The position numbers were made by a program, and so were the translations under genes. From Barnesiella sp. An22 (GTDB lineage: Bacteria > Bacteroidota > Bacteroidia > Bacteroidales > Barnesiellaceae): a DNA stretch of 64,000 nt. A model generated the notes under the pieces. The model worked only from the letters and a program-made list of their open reading frames with translations. It made no database searches and was not told the origin of the DNA. Positions 18,747-28,431 of the stretch are shown here, one piece after another (position 1 is the stretch's first letter; every line of letters begins with the position of its first letter). The stretch covers positions 1-64,000 of the forward strand of contig NZ_NFJR01000005.1 of NCBI RefSeq assembly GCF_002159975.1, written 5' to 3'.

Positions 18747-20528
18747 ATGTATTTGAGTAGTTTGCATATCAGACAGTTTAGAGTATTTGATGATATTACT
18801 CTCTATTTCAAGAATGGAATAAATATTCTGATAGGAGAAAATAATTCAGGTAAGACTGCAATTATAGATGCTCTGCGCATATGTCTCGGATGTGGAAAAC
18901 CAGACAATTATATCTATATTCAAGAAAGCGATTTGCACGTCAATTCCACAGTTCCAACTGAAAACAATACGACAATACAATTTGACTTGACATTTGAATT
19001 TGGAGATGCTCTGATTGAAAGAGAATGTTTCTATGATTTCATATCGCAAGATAAAGAAGATCCAGCCAAGCAAACAATACAATTACATTTGAAATTCATC
19101 CAAGAAAATAATGGGAAGAAAAAATATTTCAAACGGATGATATGGGGTGGAGATAATGAAGGACAGCAGGTTCCTTACGAATCTTTGCAAGAAATCTTTT
19201 ATACATATTTAAGTCCACTAAGAGATGCTGTAAGCTGTCTACGTCCTTATTCTTACGACAATAAGACATCTCAATTATTTAATCAACTTACAAAATACAA
19301 TAAAGGAGAGGAAGAGATTGAGTTAAATGAAGAAAGAAAAGATTTGCTCGCTAAAAACTTGTACCATGTTTTTGAAGATGACGCTTCGGATTGGAAACAT
19401 ATTCTAACAACAGGAAAAAGTAAGGTCAACGCCCATCTTGAAGGGACGGGAATAACTCGCAAACATCCTAATATAGAAATGCGTTATGTTGGGCGGAAAT
19501 TTTCCGATGTGGTACGAGGTGTCGAATTAAAATGTCCGGTGTACAAAACGATCGAGGATGGTCAAGAACAAAAATATTTTGAATTGTATCAAAATGGATT
19601 GGGCGAAAATAATCTTATTTTTACGTCTGTGGTGTTAGGTGACCTTATCAATAGATGCGAAGATAATGCGCTGGAAATCTATAATGCATTGCTGGTAGAA
19701 GAACCCGAAGCACATTTGCATCCACAATATCAGAATACGTTTTTTGAATATCTGAATGAACTACAAAGCAAAGGACTTCAAGTATTTGTAACATCGCACT
19801 CTCCGACGATTACGGCGAAATCGGATGTTAATAATATTTCGGTTTTACAACGAAAACAAAACATCGTACAATCATTTTCATTTGGTAAATTAACGGAAAG
19901 TGATTATCCGGCTGAGAGCAAACGGCATTTGCGAAAGTTTTTAGATACAACAAAAGCACAGTTATTTTTTGCTAACGGTGTATTATTGGTAGAAGGTGTC
20001 GCAGAAGCGATTATTATACCAATTCTTGCTAAAAAATTTCTCTCTGAGAAAATAGACTTGTGTAAAAGTGGAATCGAATTAGTTAATATTGGAGGGGTCG
20101 CATTCAATCATTTTGGGTTATTATTCAACAATGATGATGAGAGCAAGCGACTTTTGTCAAAATGTGCGATTATTACAGACAGCGATCCCGAAGAAGATAA
20201 AGACAAATCCGACAGAGCGCAAAAAGCTAAAGATTTAGAGGGACAAAACCTGAAAGTATGTTTGGCTCCACATACCCTTGAATATGACTTGTTTGAGCAA
20301 TCGGAACACAACAAGAGTATAATGCGAGATGTATATCGAAAAATGCACGCTCAAACAAATGATTTAAGAGGTGATTTTAATGCCTCTACTTTAATGAAAA
20401 AACTCAAATCTAATAAGGATAAAGCGGAATTTGCCTTACAACTCTGTGATAGATTAGAAACTGAAGTAGCGTTCGATGTACCTGATTATATAAAGGATGC
20501 TATTTTGTTTGTAGCACCCTCAGAATAA
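18747..20528 (+). CDS. gajA: GajA: OLD-family ATP-dependent endonuclease of Gabija
   Basis: This 593-residue protein starts at the ATG at 18747; a longer frame runs into the ATPase gene. The N-terminal ABC-type ATPase has Walker A GENNSGKT (30-37) and Walker B ALLVEEPEAHLHP (near 314), followed by the switch histidine TSHSP. The C-terminal TOPRIM nuclease has the catalytic glutamate in LLVEGVAEA (near 415) and the DSD acidic motif in AIITDSDPEEDK (near 476). In Gabija, GajA nicks phage DNA when nucleotide pools fall, working in a complex with GajB. Length and gene order with a UvrD-like helicase four bases downstream fit Gabija. Low GC content suggests recent transfer. Confidence 0.85.
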   Translation: MYLSSLHIRQFRVFDDITLYFKNGINILIGENNSGKTAIIDALRICLGCGKPDNYIYIQESDLHVNSTVPTENNTTIQFDLTFEFGDALIERECFYDFISQDKEDPAKQTIQLHLKFIQENNGKKKYFKRMIWGGDNEGQQVPYESLQEIFYTYLSPLRDAVSCLRPYSYDNKTSQLFNQLTKYNKGEEEIELNEERKDLLAKNLYHVFEDDASDWKHILTTGKSKVNAHLEGTGITRKHPNIEMRYVGRKFSDVVRGVELKCPVYKTIEDGQEQKYFELYQNGLGENNLIFTSVVLGDLINRCEDNALEIYNALLVEEPEAHLHPQYQNTFFEYLNELQSKGLQVFVTSHSPTITAKSDVNNISVLQRKQNIVQSFSFGKLTESDYPAESKRHLRKFLDTTKAQLFFANGVLLVEGVAEAIIIPILAKKFLSEKIDLCKSGIELVNIGGVAFNHFGLLFNNDDESKRLLSKCAIITDSDPEEDKDKSDRAQKAKDLEGQNLKVCLAPHTLEYDLFEQSEHNKSIMRDVYRKMHAQTNDLRGDFNASTLMKKLKSNKDKAEFALQLCDRLETEVAFDVPDYIKDAILFVAPSE

Positions 20529-20532
20529 AAGT

Positions 20533-22314
20533 ATGGATATTCAATTATCAGCACAACAACAAGCTGTTGTTGATTGTAACGAGCCGAGAATTGTCGTGAA
20601 AGCTTGTCCGGGAAGTGGAAAGACTTTCTCTGTGGCTGCGCGTATGGCAAAACTTTTACAAGAGAATAATCTATCGAGACATCAAGGAATTGCAGCCATA
20701 TCTTTTACCAACACCGCATGTGAGGTTATACAAAAAGAACTTAAAGAGACATTCGGTTGTCGAAATATAGATTATCCTTCATTTATAGGGACGATTGATA
20801 GTTTTATAAATACGTACATATTTTTGCCTTATGCTCATTTAGTCATGGGATGCAATTATCGTCCTGAAATAGTAGGAACCACGTTTAACAAATGGTTCGA
20901 TTATGATCCGACCCAAACAAGATATATTAGAGGTAAGCTCGGTGAACGAATAATTACATCTCGTGATGCCAACTACTATTTCGATCTCATATCGTTTGGG
21001 CTTAATGATCAATTATTGCGATTGGCCCCATATCAGGCATATCATTTCGGAAAAGCAGATTGGGATAATCCCAATAAGAAAGATGGTTCACCCAAAAAGG
21101 TTATATCTGAATTGAAAGAAATGAAATGGAAACATTTCAATGCAGGCAAGGTCAATCAGGCAGATGCAATATATTTTACATTCAGAATATTAGATAAATA
21201 TCCTTCAATAGCACAAAATATTGTTCGTCGATTCCCGATTTTAATAATTGATGAAGCTCAAGACACAACAGAGTTGCAAATGGCTATAATTGATAAATTA
21301 TCTCAGTGCGGAGCAGAATCTATTATGTTGATTGGGGATCCTGACCAAGCTATTTTTGAATGGAATACTGCCAATCCACATTTATTTATGGAGAAATACA
21401 ATAGTCCAGATTGGCATTCATTAGATCTGTCGGAAAATAGACGTAGCTCCGAAAAAATATGTCAATTAGCTAATCATTTCTCTGGAAATGAAATGTGTTC
21501 AATAGCAAGCGACAAAGATTACACAGACGAGCCATGTATTAAAGGTCATCTCGACACTCCAGAATCAGTCAATCAAATTACGAATCATTTCATCGAAAAA
21601 TGCAATGAGATGGGATTGGATGAATCTGAATATGCAGTTGTATTTCGAGGACAAAAGTTTGGCGAGACAAACTTTGGATTAGTAAACAATGATAATTCAT
21701 CAAGACAGAATAGTCCGTGGATAAACGGGCATTACGGCGTTAGAGATATTGTATATGGAAAATATTTGATTGATCATGGGAAATATACTGACGGACTATC
21801 TCTTATAGAAAAAGGCTGCTATAAAATCACAAAGCGAGTTCGGTATGTTCCCGCAAGTACTATGCGAAGAGAAATAGCGGAAGTAGGGTTTAGAAGACAT
21901 AGAGCAGAGATGTTTGATTTTATTCAAAAATTACCTTCAACGAATGATACACTGTCTAATTGGATTACGAAACTTCAACAAATGGGCATAAATCTAACTG
22001 TTGATTTGGGAAAGGCTAATGTCCGTATTGAATCCCTTTTTAGAACAGTAAATCATCAATTTCGGCAAGAACGACCTTACCTGAAAACAATTCATTCGGT
22101 AAAAGGTATGACATTAGAGGCTATTTTAGTATTTCTGTCTAAAAAAGCTGTCCACACGAACTATACAACGATTTTGAATAATCCTGCAAAGTATTCTGTT
22201 GACAATAATGAAGAACTCCGCATTGTGTATGTTGCATGTACACGACCTAAGAAATTGTTATGGATAGCCGTTCCATCAGACGATATTGATTGTTGGAGAA
22301 ATAAATTGTTCTAA
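20533..22314 (+). CDS. gajB: GajB: UvrD-like helicase of Gabija
   Basis: This 593-residue superfamily 1 helicase shows the motifs in order. Motif I is ACPGSGKT (24-31), Ia is AISFTNTA, II is LIIDEAQD (237-244), III is LIGDPDQAIFEWN, IV is LSENRRSS, V is HSVKGMTLEAI and VI is VYVACTRPKKLLWI. It is longer than the ~490-residue prototype GajB, mainly in the central insertion. In Gabija, GajB senses DNA ends or termini and activates GajA. It follows gajA by four bases. All helicase catalytic residues are present, so it should be active. A double hairpin terminator follows. Confidence 0.85.
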   Translation: MDIQLSAQQQAVVDCNEPRIVVKACPGSGKTFSVAARMAKLLQENNLSRHQGIAAISFTNTACEVIQKELKETFGCRNIDYPSFIGTIDSFINTYIFLPYAHLVMGCNYRPEIVGTTFNKWFDYDPTQTRYIRGKLGERIITSRDANYYFDLISFGLNDQLLRLAPYQAYHFGKADWDNPNKKDGSPKKVISELKEMKWKHFNAGKVNQADAIYFTFRILDKYPSIAQNIVRRFPILIIDEAQDTTELQMAIIDKLSQCGAESIMLIGDPDQAIFEWNTANPHLFMEKYNSPDWHSLDLSENRRSSEKICQLANHFSGNEMCSIASDKDYTDEPCIKGHLDTPESVNQITNHFIEKCNEMGLDESEYAVVFRGQKFGETNFGLVNNDNSSRQNSPWINGHYGVRDIVYGKYLIDHGKYTDGLSLIEKGCYKITKRVRYVPASTMRREIAEVGFRRHRAEMFDFIQKLPSTNDTLSNWITKLQQMGINLTVDLGKANVRIESLFRTVNHQFRQERPYLKTIHSVKGMTLEAILVFLSKKAVHTNYTTILNNPAKYSVDNNEELRIVYVACTRPKKLLWIAVPSDDIDCWRNKLF

Positions 22315-22434
22315 GCAAAAACAGTTGCTGACAAACAATATCGCATCATCTGTTTTTGCTTTATATTTAGCGACTTGGTAATAATCTACTTAATATTGGG
22401 CGGAACAAGTTTGACACTTTGCTCCGCCCGTTTT
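22315..22434. terminator. Converging terminators between gajB and mobC
   Basis: GCAAAAACAG just after the gajB stop pairs with CTGTTTTTGC at about 22351-22360. A second hairpin pairs GGGCGGAACAA (22398-22408) with TTGCTCCGCCC (22419-22429) and is followed by TTTT on the plus strand. They separate gajB from the oppositely oriented mobC. Confidence 0.7.
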
Positions 22435-22455
22435 CATTGTACCCCGTCAGCTATG

Positions 22456-24465
22456 TTATTTCTGCTGTAACAGATGTTTCAGATTCTCGTCGTTGGCAAT
22501 CCGTTCCAGTTCCTCCTGAACAATCTGCTTGACTTCCTCCTTGATTCGCCTGTAATTCTCCTGCACCGTTTCCTTCATGCGGTCGTTACCGTTTTCGTCC
22601 GTGAAGTCGGTAATGACGGGTATCTTCTTGTAGGCTTTTTCCTCGCGTTTCACCTTCTCTGCATCCACGACAATCTCGCAGTGAAAAATCTTCTGTTCGA
22701 TACGCTCGTTGAAGTTATCGGACACAGAACCGACAAACATACCCTGCGTCAAGCCGGAAATCTTGCTTGGCGGGATAAGCGCGTCCATCTGCGTATTGAT
22801 GGAGGTGGAAACATCCTGCCGGTTGATGGATATGGACTGCCGTTTCTGCAAGACCTTTCCGAAGCGTTCGGATAGCGTCTTGGCAGTTTCGCCTACCACC
22901 TGCCCGGAGAAGATATTGCCGACGGTGTTCATCACGACTTTGGCTTCCTTATCGCCATAGTCGCGTACCAACTGGCTGAAATCCTGAAAGCCCAGACACA
23001 CGGCAACCTTGTTGCTTCGTGCGGTGGCGATAAGGTTGTCCAGCCCCTTGAAATATATCGTCGGTAGTTCATCTATAATAACCGACGACTTCAGCATCCC
23101 CTTCTTGTTGATGAGCTTTACGATACGGGAGTTATACAGACCGAGAGCCGCACCGTAAATATTCTGACGGTCGGGATTGTTACCCACGCACAGGATTTTC
23201 GGCTCTTCGGGATTGTTTATGTCCAGCGTAAACTCGCTGTCCGACATTACCCAATAGAGTTGCGGGGAAATCATGCGCGAGAGCGGAATCTTAGCCGACG
23301 CAATCTGTCCCATCAACTGCTCCGCAGCACCTCCGAGCCATGCGTCCATGAACGGAGAAAGGTAGTTTTCCAGTTCCGGGTAAGAGGTCAGAATCGGGAA
23401 AATATCCTCATAGCGGCGGTTCAAAAACTCAATGGCATGGGGGAACGTGCAATACTTGCCATTCCGGAAAATTTTGAGATACCAGATGATAGCCGCGAAG
23501 AGGATGATGGGCGATTCCACAAAAAAGTCGCCCTGCTTTTGCACCCAACTTTTATTTAAGTTGAGCATAATGGTGTACGCACTCTCGTAAGCGTCCGTAA
23601 TGTCCTCCATGAAATCCGGGTGGATGGGATTGCAACGGTGTGAGCGTCTCGGGTCGTCGAAGTTTATCACATAGAACTTCGGTTTCACCTTGTAGCCCTC
23701 CGGGTGGTTCAGCAGATGATTGTAGGCTATCGTGGACAAGTCACTGAATTTGAAGTCGTACACATACATCGAGAAGCCCTTTTCAATCTGCTGCTTGATG
23801 AAATTATTTACCACTGCGTAGGATTTGCCGCTGCCCGGCGTACCCAATACAATGGAAGCCCTAAAGGGATTCACGACATTGATCCAGCCGTTATTCCAAC
23901 GCTTTTTGTAGTAAAACCGTGTCGGCAGATTGACCGAATACTCACTTTCTATGAGCCGTGTTTCCTGCATGAAGCTCTCATTCTCGTTGTTAAACACATC
24001 GTCCATGAGATTGTGCTTCAACAGGCGGCTCATCCACAGACCGCCCATCAGCAGGCAGACATAGCCTGCGCCAACGGTCAGGATATACAGTCCCGTCACC
24101 GCCTCTATCGGCAGCGGCAACGCCAGTATCCACCAGTTGAGGAAGAACAGCACGAAGCCAACGGCAAGAGCCGTCCAAATTCGTCCCCAAGTGATTTTCT
24201 CACCCTTCACGCCCTTTGTCCCCAGACAGGACAGGGCAAGCAGGAGAACGGCAAACAGTTTAGTGTACAGGATGGAACGGAACAGCCCCGCCGTGCGGTT
24301 GAAGTTCATCAGTATTCTGTCCACCACGCCGATGTCCACACCCCAAAGCCGGATGGCTTCATAGCAGAACCAATACACGTTCATGACCACTAAAATAATA
24401 CTCACGGCACGCAGAAAATCCATGATTTTCGCCAATGCCCTCAAATCGTCTTCTTGCTGTGACAT
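22456..24465 (-). CDS. mobC: MobC/TraG-type conjugative coupling protein
   Basis: The 669-residue type IV coupling protein starts with four or five hydrophobic segments in its first 150 residues. Its cytoplasmic ATPase domain has Walker A LGTPGSGKS near 210 and Walker B SVIIDELPT near 463. It belongs to the VirD4/TraG family and brings the relaxosome to the mating channel by ATP-driven pumping. In CTnDOT it is MobC. It is the last gene of the minus-strand mobA-mobB-mobC group and lies 32 bases after mobB. The C terminus is a charged coiled coil. Confidence 0.92.
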   Translation of the reverse strand: MSQQEDDLRALAKIMDFLRAVSIILVVMNVYWFCYEAIRLWGVDIGVVDRILMNFNRTAGLFRSILYTKLFAVLLLALSCLGTKGVKGEKITWGRIWTALAVGFVLFFLNWWILALPLPIEAVTGLYILTVGAGYVCLLMGGLWMSRLLKHNLMDDVFNNENESFMQETRLIESEYSVNLPTRFYYKKRWNNGWINVVNPFRASIVLGTPGSGKSYAVVNNFIKQQIEKGFSMYVYDFKFSDLSTIAYNHLLNHPEGYKVKPKFYVINFDDPRRSHRCNPIHPDFMEDITDAYESAYTIMLNLNKSWVQKQGDFFVESPIILFAAIIWYLKIFRNGKYCTFPHAIEFLNRRYEDIFPILTSYPELENYLSPFMDAWLGGAAEQLMGQIASAKIPLSRMISPQLYWVMSDSEFTLDINNPEEPKILCVGNNPDRQNIYGAALGLYNSRIVKLINKKGMLKSSVIIDELPTIYFKGLDNLIATARSNKVAVCLGFQDFSQLVRDYGDKEAKVVMNTVGNIFSGQVVGETAKTLSERFGKVLQKRQSISINRQDVSTSINTQMDALIPPSKISGLTQGMFVGSVSDNFNERIEQKIFHCEIVVDAEKVKREEKAYKKIPVITDFTDENGNDRMKETVQENYRRIKEEVKQIVQEELERIANDENLKHLLQQK

Positions 24466-24497
24466 ACATTGATTTTTTTGATTGTTGATACTCCTGA

Positions 24498-25748
24498 TTA
24501 CATCCCCAAGCCCTTGCGCTTCTTCTTTTTCTTCTTGCGCTGCATCGCCCGGATGAAGGCTTCCTCTTCAGCGTCCACTGCCGGACCTTCGGGGGCAAAC
24601 AAGTTCATGCCACCGGAATGGCTCTCGTATTCCCCTCCGGAATATCCTTGCCTGTTTTCCGGTTCCTCCACCGGAACGGAAAGCGGAATCGGCGGCTGTC
24701 CGGCGTAAGGCAGCGTGAAGTGTTCCTGCAAGGCATTAGCGGAAAGCTCCTTGCCCATGCGTGAGCCGTTCAGCACGCAGCCCGTGCGGTGGTCGATGAA
24801 CGTGGCTCCGTAGATGCGCCCTTCCTCTGTGTAGCGCAGTACGGTGTCGATGCCCTTCCCTTTGAGCACGGCTACAAACTTCTCCTTGTCATACGTGCCT
24901 TCCAGCACGGAAAGGACGGTGCGTTTCGTCATGTCAGCAAGTTTCCTGTCCTTAATCTCCTGCTTGGAACGGGCAAACTTCTTTTGCACGGCTTCATAGC
25001 CCACAGACTTCCCGAACAACGAGGACTTGAACGGATTGCCGACCTTGTTGCCCTTATTGTCCGTGGCGGAATACACCAGTCCGTGATATTCGCGTCCGCG
25101 CACATTGCCATGCGCTTCCTCCACCGTCATATTATATAAGGAAAGAAGTGCGCGGTATTCGCCCATCGTCTGAAACTTGTACTTGTGGTTCAGTTCCTTA
25201 ATCACATTCCCCGCCTGCTTCTTCACGTCGCCCGCAGAAGCGTCCACTTTGCGCAGCGGCGTGTCAAGACGGCGGTTCTTGCGTTCCGCGTCGTGCAGCC
25301 CGTATTTCCGTTCCAGTTCGCGTGTTATCTGCTTGCTCCGGTAAAAGTTATTCCGGGTGTCTATGCTCCTGCCGTTCTCGTCCACCCTGACCGTCACGAT
25401 ATGCAGATGGTGGCGGTCGATGTCCTCATGCTTGAAAACGAGATACGGCTGGTTGCCGAACCCCATCTTCTCCAGATACTCCCGTGCGATGTCCTGAAGT
25501 TCTGTATCCGTCAAAATATCGTCGGGATGCGGATTGAGCGAGATATGTACCACCGGTTTCTCTACCTTCGACCGCACGGGCATCATGCCGAGAAAGTCCT
25601 CCATTGCCCGGTGGATGTCCATCGTTCCCGTACCGTCATTGTAGATGCGGTTGGTCGTCAGAAGTCGCCCTTTCGCCTCGTTGATCTTCTCCCCGTTGTA
25701 GGCAAGTGCGCCGTACAACGAGTTTCCTATACTGATTTTTGCGACCAT
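24498..25748 (-). CDS. mobB: MobB relaxase
   Basis: This 416-residue relaxase/mobilization nuclease has the N-terminal catalytic domain of the MobP group. It shows the metal-binding HxH motif as RHHLHIVTVRVDENG, and motif III-like residues follow. The upstream stretch KPVVHISLNPHPDD is also conserved in Bacteroides relaxases. The protein nicks oriT, stays attached to the 5' end and leads the strand into the recipient. The C-terminal third is Pro/Gly- and Lys-rich and probably contacts MobC. It overlaps mobA by 22 bases, so the two are coupled. The cognate oriT is expected in 26156-26835. Confidence 0.9.
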   Translation of the reverse strand: MVAKISIGNSLYGALAYNGEKINEAKGRLLTTNRIYNDGTGTMDIHRAMEDFLGMMPVRSKVEKPVVHISLNPHPDDILTDTELQDIAREYLEKMGFGNQPYLVFKHEDIDRHHLHIVTVRVDENGRSIDTRNNFYRSKQITRELERKYGLHDAERKNRRLDTPLRKVDASAGDVKKQAGNVIKELNHKYKFQTMGEYRALLSLYNMTVEEAHGNVRGREYHGLVYSATDNKGNKVGNPFKSSLFGKSVGYEAVQKKFARSKQEIKDRKLADMTKRTVLSVLEGTYDKEKFVAVLKGKGIDTVLRYTEEGRIYGATFIDHRTGCVLNGSRMGKELSANALQEHFTLPYAGQPPIPLSVPVEEPENRQGYSGGEYESHSGGMNLFAPEGPAVDAEEEAFIRAMQRKKKKKKRKGLGM

Positions 25749-26155
25749 TTTTCCTGCATCTCCCTTGAAAGTTCCACAATCTTACGGCTCAGTTTCACGA
25801 GTTCGACGGTCTGTTGCTCCAGCTTGTAGAGTAACGCCATCGCCTTTTTCTCGGAAAAATGCAGCCTCAGTTCCTTCACGACTTGGTTGTAATTTGTACC
25901 TATCGCGCGGAACTGCGCGTGAAAATCGGACAGTTTGGTGTAATAATCCACCAGCGTCTTGTCCACTTTCAGCACTTTGAACGGCTGTCCGAAGAAGTGC
26001 GCCTTCAGGAAAACTGATTTGGCGTAAACGCCCGATTTCTCAAACATGGAGAGGAAACGGTTGTGTTCCTCCTCGTTGAAACGGACGGTGTAACGGAACA
26101 TCGCCGGATCGAGTTTGGGATTTCTCCCACCTTTGTTTCTTCTTTTTTCACTCAT
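25727..26155 (-). CDS. mobA: MobA mobilization accessory protein
   Basis: This 142-residue basic protein has an N-terminal ribbon-helix-helix-like segment (FRYTVRFNEEEHNRFLSMFEKSG), a conserved middle (SVFLKAHFFG) and a C-terminal helical region typical of MobC-pfam/BmgB accessory proteins. It binds oriT and helps the relaxase nick it. The start codon follows a CCGCTAAATCCAAAGTAAT leader on the minus strand, which is the best target of the candidate small RNA. The gene heads the mobABC unit. Confidence 0.85.
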   Translation of the reverse strand: MSEKRRNKGGRNPKLDPAMFRYTVRFNEEEHNRFLSMFEKSGVYAKSVFLKAHFFGQPFKVLKVDKTLVDYYTKLSDFHAQFRAIGTNYNQVVKELRLHFSEKKAMALLYKLEQQTVELVKLSRKIVELSREMQEKWSQKSV

Positions 26156-26174
26156 ATTACTTTGGATTTAGCGG
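26156..26174 (-). promoter_or_regulatory. Leader motif CCGCTAAATCCAAAGTAAT before mobA
   Basis: Read on the minus strand, this motif ends at the mobA ATG. Against 1919-1935 of the candidate small RNA it pairs without a bulge, with one G-U and one mismatch. After a three-base bulge the ATGAGTG at the start codon also pairs. Confidence 0.6.
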
Positions 26175-26835
26175 TTTGACGGTATAAGCCGCCGTTTCGA
26201 GGCACAGCACCGCAGGTTTGAGAGGCTTTCCGACTTCGGAGGGTAAGCCCGCCCCCTGCAAGGGCAAGGCGTTTTCGTGGCTGCTCAAAATGTTTTGAGC
26301 GGCTGAAAACATACCTTGCTATGTTCAGGTGAACATAAAAATCCGTCGGGGACGGATTGGGGGAATGCCCTTCAAACTCCGGGCTGCGCCACCTGCGGCG
26401 AACCCTGCCGTTCGGGTGCAAAGTTACGCCCTTAACGCGGTATCGGACAGAGGCTTGACCCGGATAATCAATGCCAACCGGCGCAACGTGCTGCCACTTG
26501 CCGGAGAAGTGATACAAGTTCCAAAATATCCTTGTTTATTTGCAGTGTGATTCGGATGTGGGACTGAAAATACACTCCTTCCGCCGGATGTTCGGACAGT
26601 AATCCGGACATCAATCCAAACGGTTGAAAACAGGTGTATGTATTCAGACAGTTTTCCAAGCACACGTCCATGCGGACGGATAAAAGCATGGGCGGTTGGA
26701 CAAACCGATGATTACCCATAGGCACAGCCGGATTAAGGAGTGAATAAATAAATGAATGGGAGCGCGTGCGTACGTACTAATGGCAATACGCTACCGCCAC
26801 CGGACAAATGTATAACCAAATAAATTATCAGACAA
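26175..26835. other. Divergent mob/tra control region and presumed oriT
   Basis: No convincing gene lies in these ~660 bases. Three hairpins are close together: GCTCAAAA/TTTTGAGC (26283-26300), TATGTTCA/TGAACATA (26320-26337) and ATCCGTC/GACGGAT (26341-26357). A fourth, ATGTTCGGA/TCCGGACAT, is at 26588-26611. A minus-strand TAACTTTG -7 box lies at 26426 down to 26419 and would transcribe mobABC with a ~255-base leader. CTnDOT has its oriT beside mobA; the exact nick site cannot be read by eye. Confidence 0.6.
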
Positions 26836-27591
26836 ATGAAAGAAGCAACTTATGTGGCAATCTCCACGCAGAAAGGTGGAGCGGGTAAGACAACCCTGAC
26901 GGTGCTTGTAGCAAGCTACCTGCACTATGTGAAAGGCTACAACGTAGCCGTGGTGGACTGCGATTTTCCGCAGTACAGTATCCATGATATGCGCAAGCGC
27001 GACATGAAAGCCGTCATGGAGGACGGGCATTACAAGGTGATGGCGTATGAGCAGCTCAAACGGCTGAAGAAGAACCCGTACACCATCAGATGCAGCCGTG
27101 CGGAAGATGCGGTAAAGACCGCCGAAAATCTGGTGGCAACGCAGCCCGACCTTGATTTCGTGTTCTTCGACCTGCCGGGAACCATCAACAATGCCGATGT
27201 GGTGCAGACCATTTCCAAAATGGACTACATCTTCACGCCCATCATCGCCGACCGTGTGGTGATGGAGAGTTCCATCAAGTTCGCCACCGTTATCAACGAA
27301 CAGATGATAAGCACGGGCAAGTCTGGCATCAAAGGGATTTACCTCGTGTGGAACATGGTGGACGGGCGCGAAAAGACGGAACTTTACAAGGCATACGACA
27401 AGGTCTGTGCCGAGTTCGCCCTGCCCATTCTGGAAACACATCTGCCGGACAGCAAGCGTTTCCGCAAGGAGACGGCGGCAGAACGCAAGGCGGTATTCCG
27501 CTCCACGGCGTTTCCGGCGGACAAAATACTGGTACGCGGCAGCAACCTCGACAAACTCGTCGATGAGATTCTCGGCATCATCAAAAACTGA
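26836..27591 (+). CDS. traA: TraA, ParA-like ATPase
   Basis: The 251-residue protein is a ParA/MinD-family ATPase. It shows the deviant Walker A QKGGAGKTT (12-20), the A' motif VVDCDFPQ and Walker B FVFFDLPGTI. It opens the transfer operon, as TraA does in CTnDOT. It may position the transfer machinery or the element, but its role has not been settled. The short C-terminal region is Lys/Arg-rich. The gene is followed after five bases by traB. Confidence 0.9.
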   Translation: MKEATYVAISTQKGGAGKTTLTVLVASYLHYVKGYNVAVVDCDFPQYSIHDMRKRDMKAVMEDGHYKVMAYEQLKRLKKNPYTIRCSRAEDAVKTAENLVATQPDLDFVFFDLPGTINNADVVQTISKMDYIFTPIIADRVVMESSIKFATVINEQMISTGKSGIKGIYLVWNMVDGREKTELYKAYDKVCAEFALPILETHLPDSKRFRKETAAERKAVFRSTAFPADKILVRGSNLDKLVDEILGIIKN

Positions 27592-27596
27592 ACGGC

Positions 27597-28046
27597 ATGG
27601 CAAAGAAAACAAGAATCGAGGACATCGACAGCGAAGCCGTAATCAACTCGTTTCGACTGGACGATACAAGCATTCCGCCGGAAGCGAGAAGCACGGACGG
27701 GAACGCGCTTTCCCCACCTCCGAAAGAAACGGTGCAGGAAACCGTCCCCTTGCCTGTCCCGCGCCCCAGAGAGGAACCGGAACGCAGGCGCAGGAACGGC
27801 AAGCCGGAAAAGCCGGATTATGAAACCGTGTTCATGTGCGGGTCCAATGTCACGGCAAGGCTCGGCAAACAGGTATATATCCGCAAGGAGTACCACGACC
27901 GCATACAGAAGATGCTTCATGTAATCGGAGGCAATGAGGTGACTATTGCGGCTTTTCTTGACAACGTGCTGACACACCATTTCACACTGTTCCAAGACGA
28001 GATAGCCGAATCGTTCAAACGGCACATGGAATCCTATAATCTATAA
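27597..28046 (+). CDS. traB: TraB, DUF3408 protein
   Basis: This 149-residue protein belongs to the DUF3408 family. An acidic, disordered N-terminal half precedes a ribbon-helix-helix-like C-terminal domain (VYIRKEYHDRIQKMLHVIGG...AAFLDNVLTHHF). That architecture suggests DNA binding, possibly as partner of the ParA-like TraA just upstream. The order matches CTnDOT traA-traB. There is no signal peptide or membrane segment. The following gene encodes a second DUF3408 protein. Confidence 0.8.
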   Translation: MAKKTRIEDIDSEAVINSFRLDDTSIPPEARSTDGNALSPPPKETVQETVPLPVPRPREEPERRRRNGKPEKPDYETVFMCGSNVTARLGKQVYIRKEYHDRIQKMLHVIGGNEVTIAAFLDNVLTHHFTLFQDEIAESFKRHMESYNL

Positions 28047-28068
28047 AAACAATAAACAACAAAGAAGT

Positions 28069-28431
28069 ATGAAAAGAACAAAGAAAAACCGTCAGGCAGA
28101 CTGCCTGCAAACAGGAAAGAGTGAAAGAGCCGCTGCCCGTGCAGCAAAGTGTGTAACCGACTACGGGCAGGAAAATACCGGCGTTGACTTCCGCAAGGAT
28201 AAAGGCAGAGACAAGCCGCTCTCGACTTTCCTGCAAGCATCGGAAATCAAAACGCGGCAATGTATATACATCAGCCGAGAAATTCATGAGAAAGTCGCTA
28301 TCGTTGCCAGTCGGATGGGAAACGGTTTGAGCATCGGTAAGTTTGTGGATAACATCCTCCGCGACCATTTCCGGGAGTACGGGCAGCAGTACATGGAACA
28401 GATTGAAAACGCCCAAAAAGTAAGATTATGA
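28069..28431 (+). CDS. traC: TraC, second DUF3408 protein
   Basis: A 120-residue protein that repeats the DUF3408 layout: a basic, low-complexity N terminus and a C-terminal CIYISREIHEKVAIVASRMG...VDNILRDHF domain parallel to that of TraB. The two probably arose by duplication and may act as a heterodimer on DNA. It overlaps the next gene by four bases (ATGA). Function unknown. Confidence 0.75.
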   Translation: MKRTKKNRQADCLQTGKSERAAARAAKCVTDYGQENTGVDFRKDKGRDKPLSTFLQASEIKTRQCIYISREIHEKVAIVASRMGNGLSIGKFVDNILRDHFREYGQQYMEQIENAQKVRL

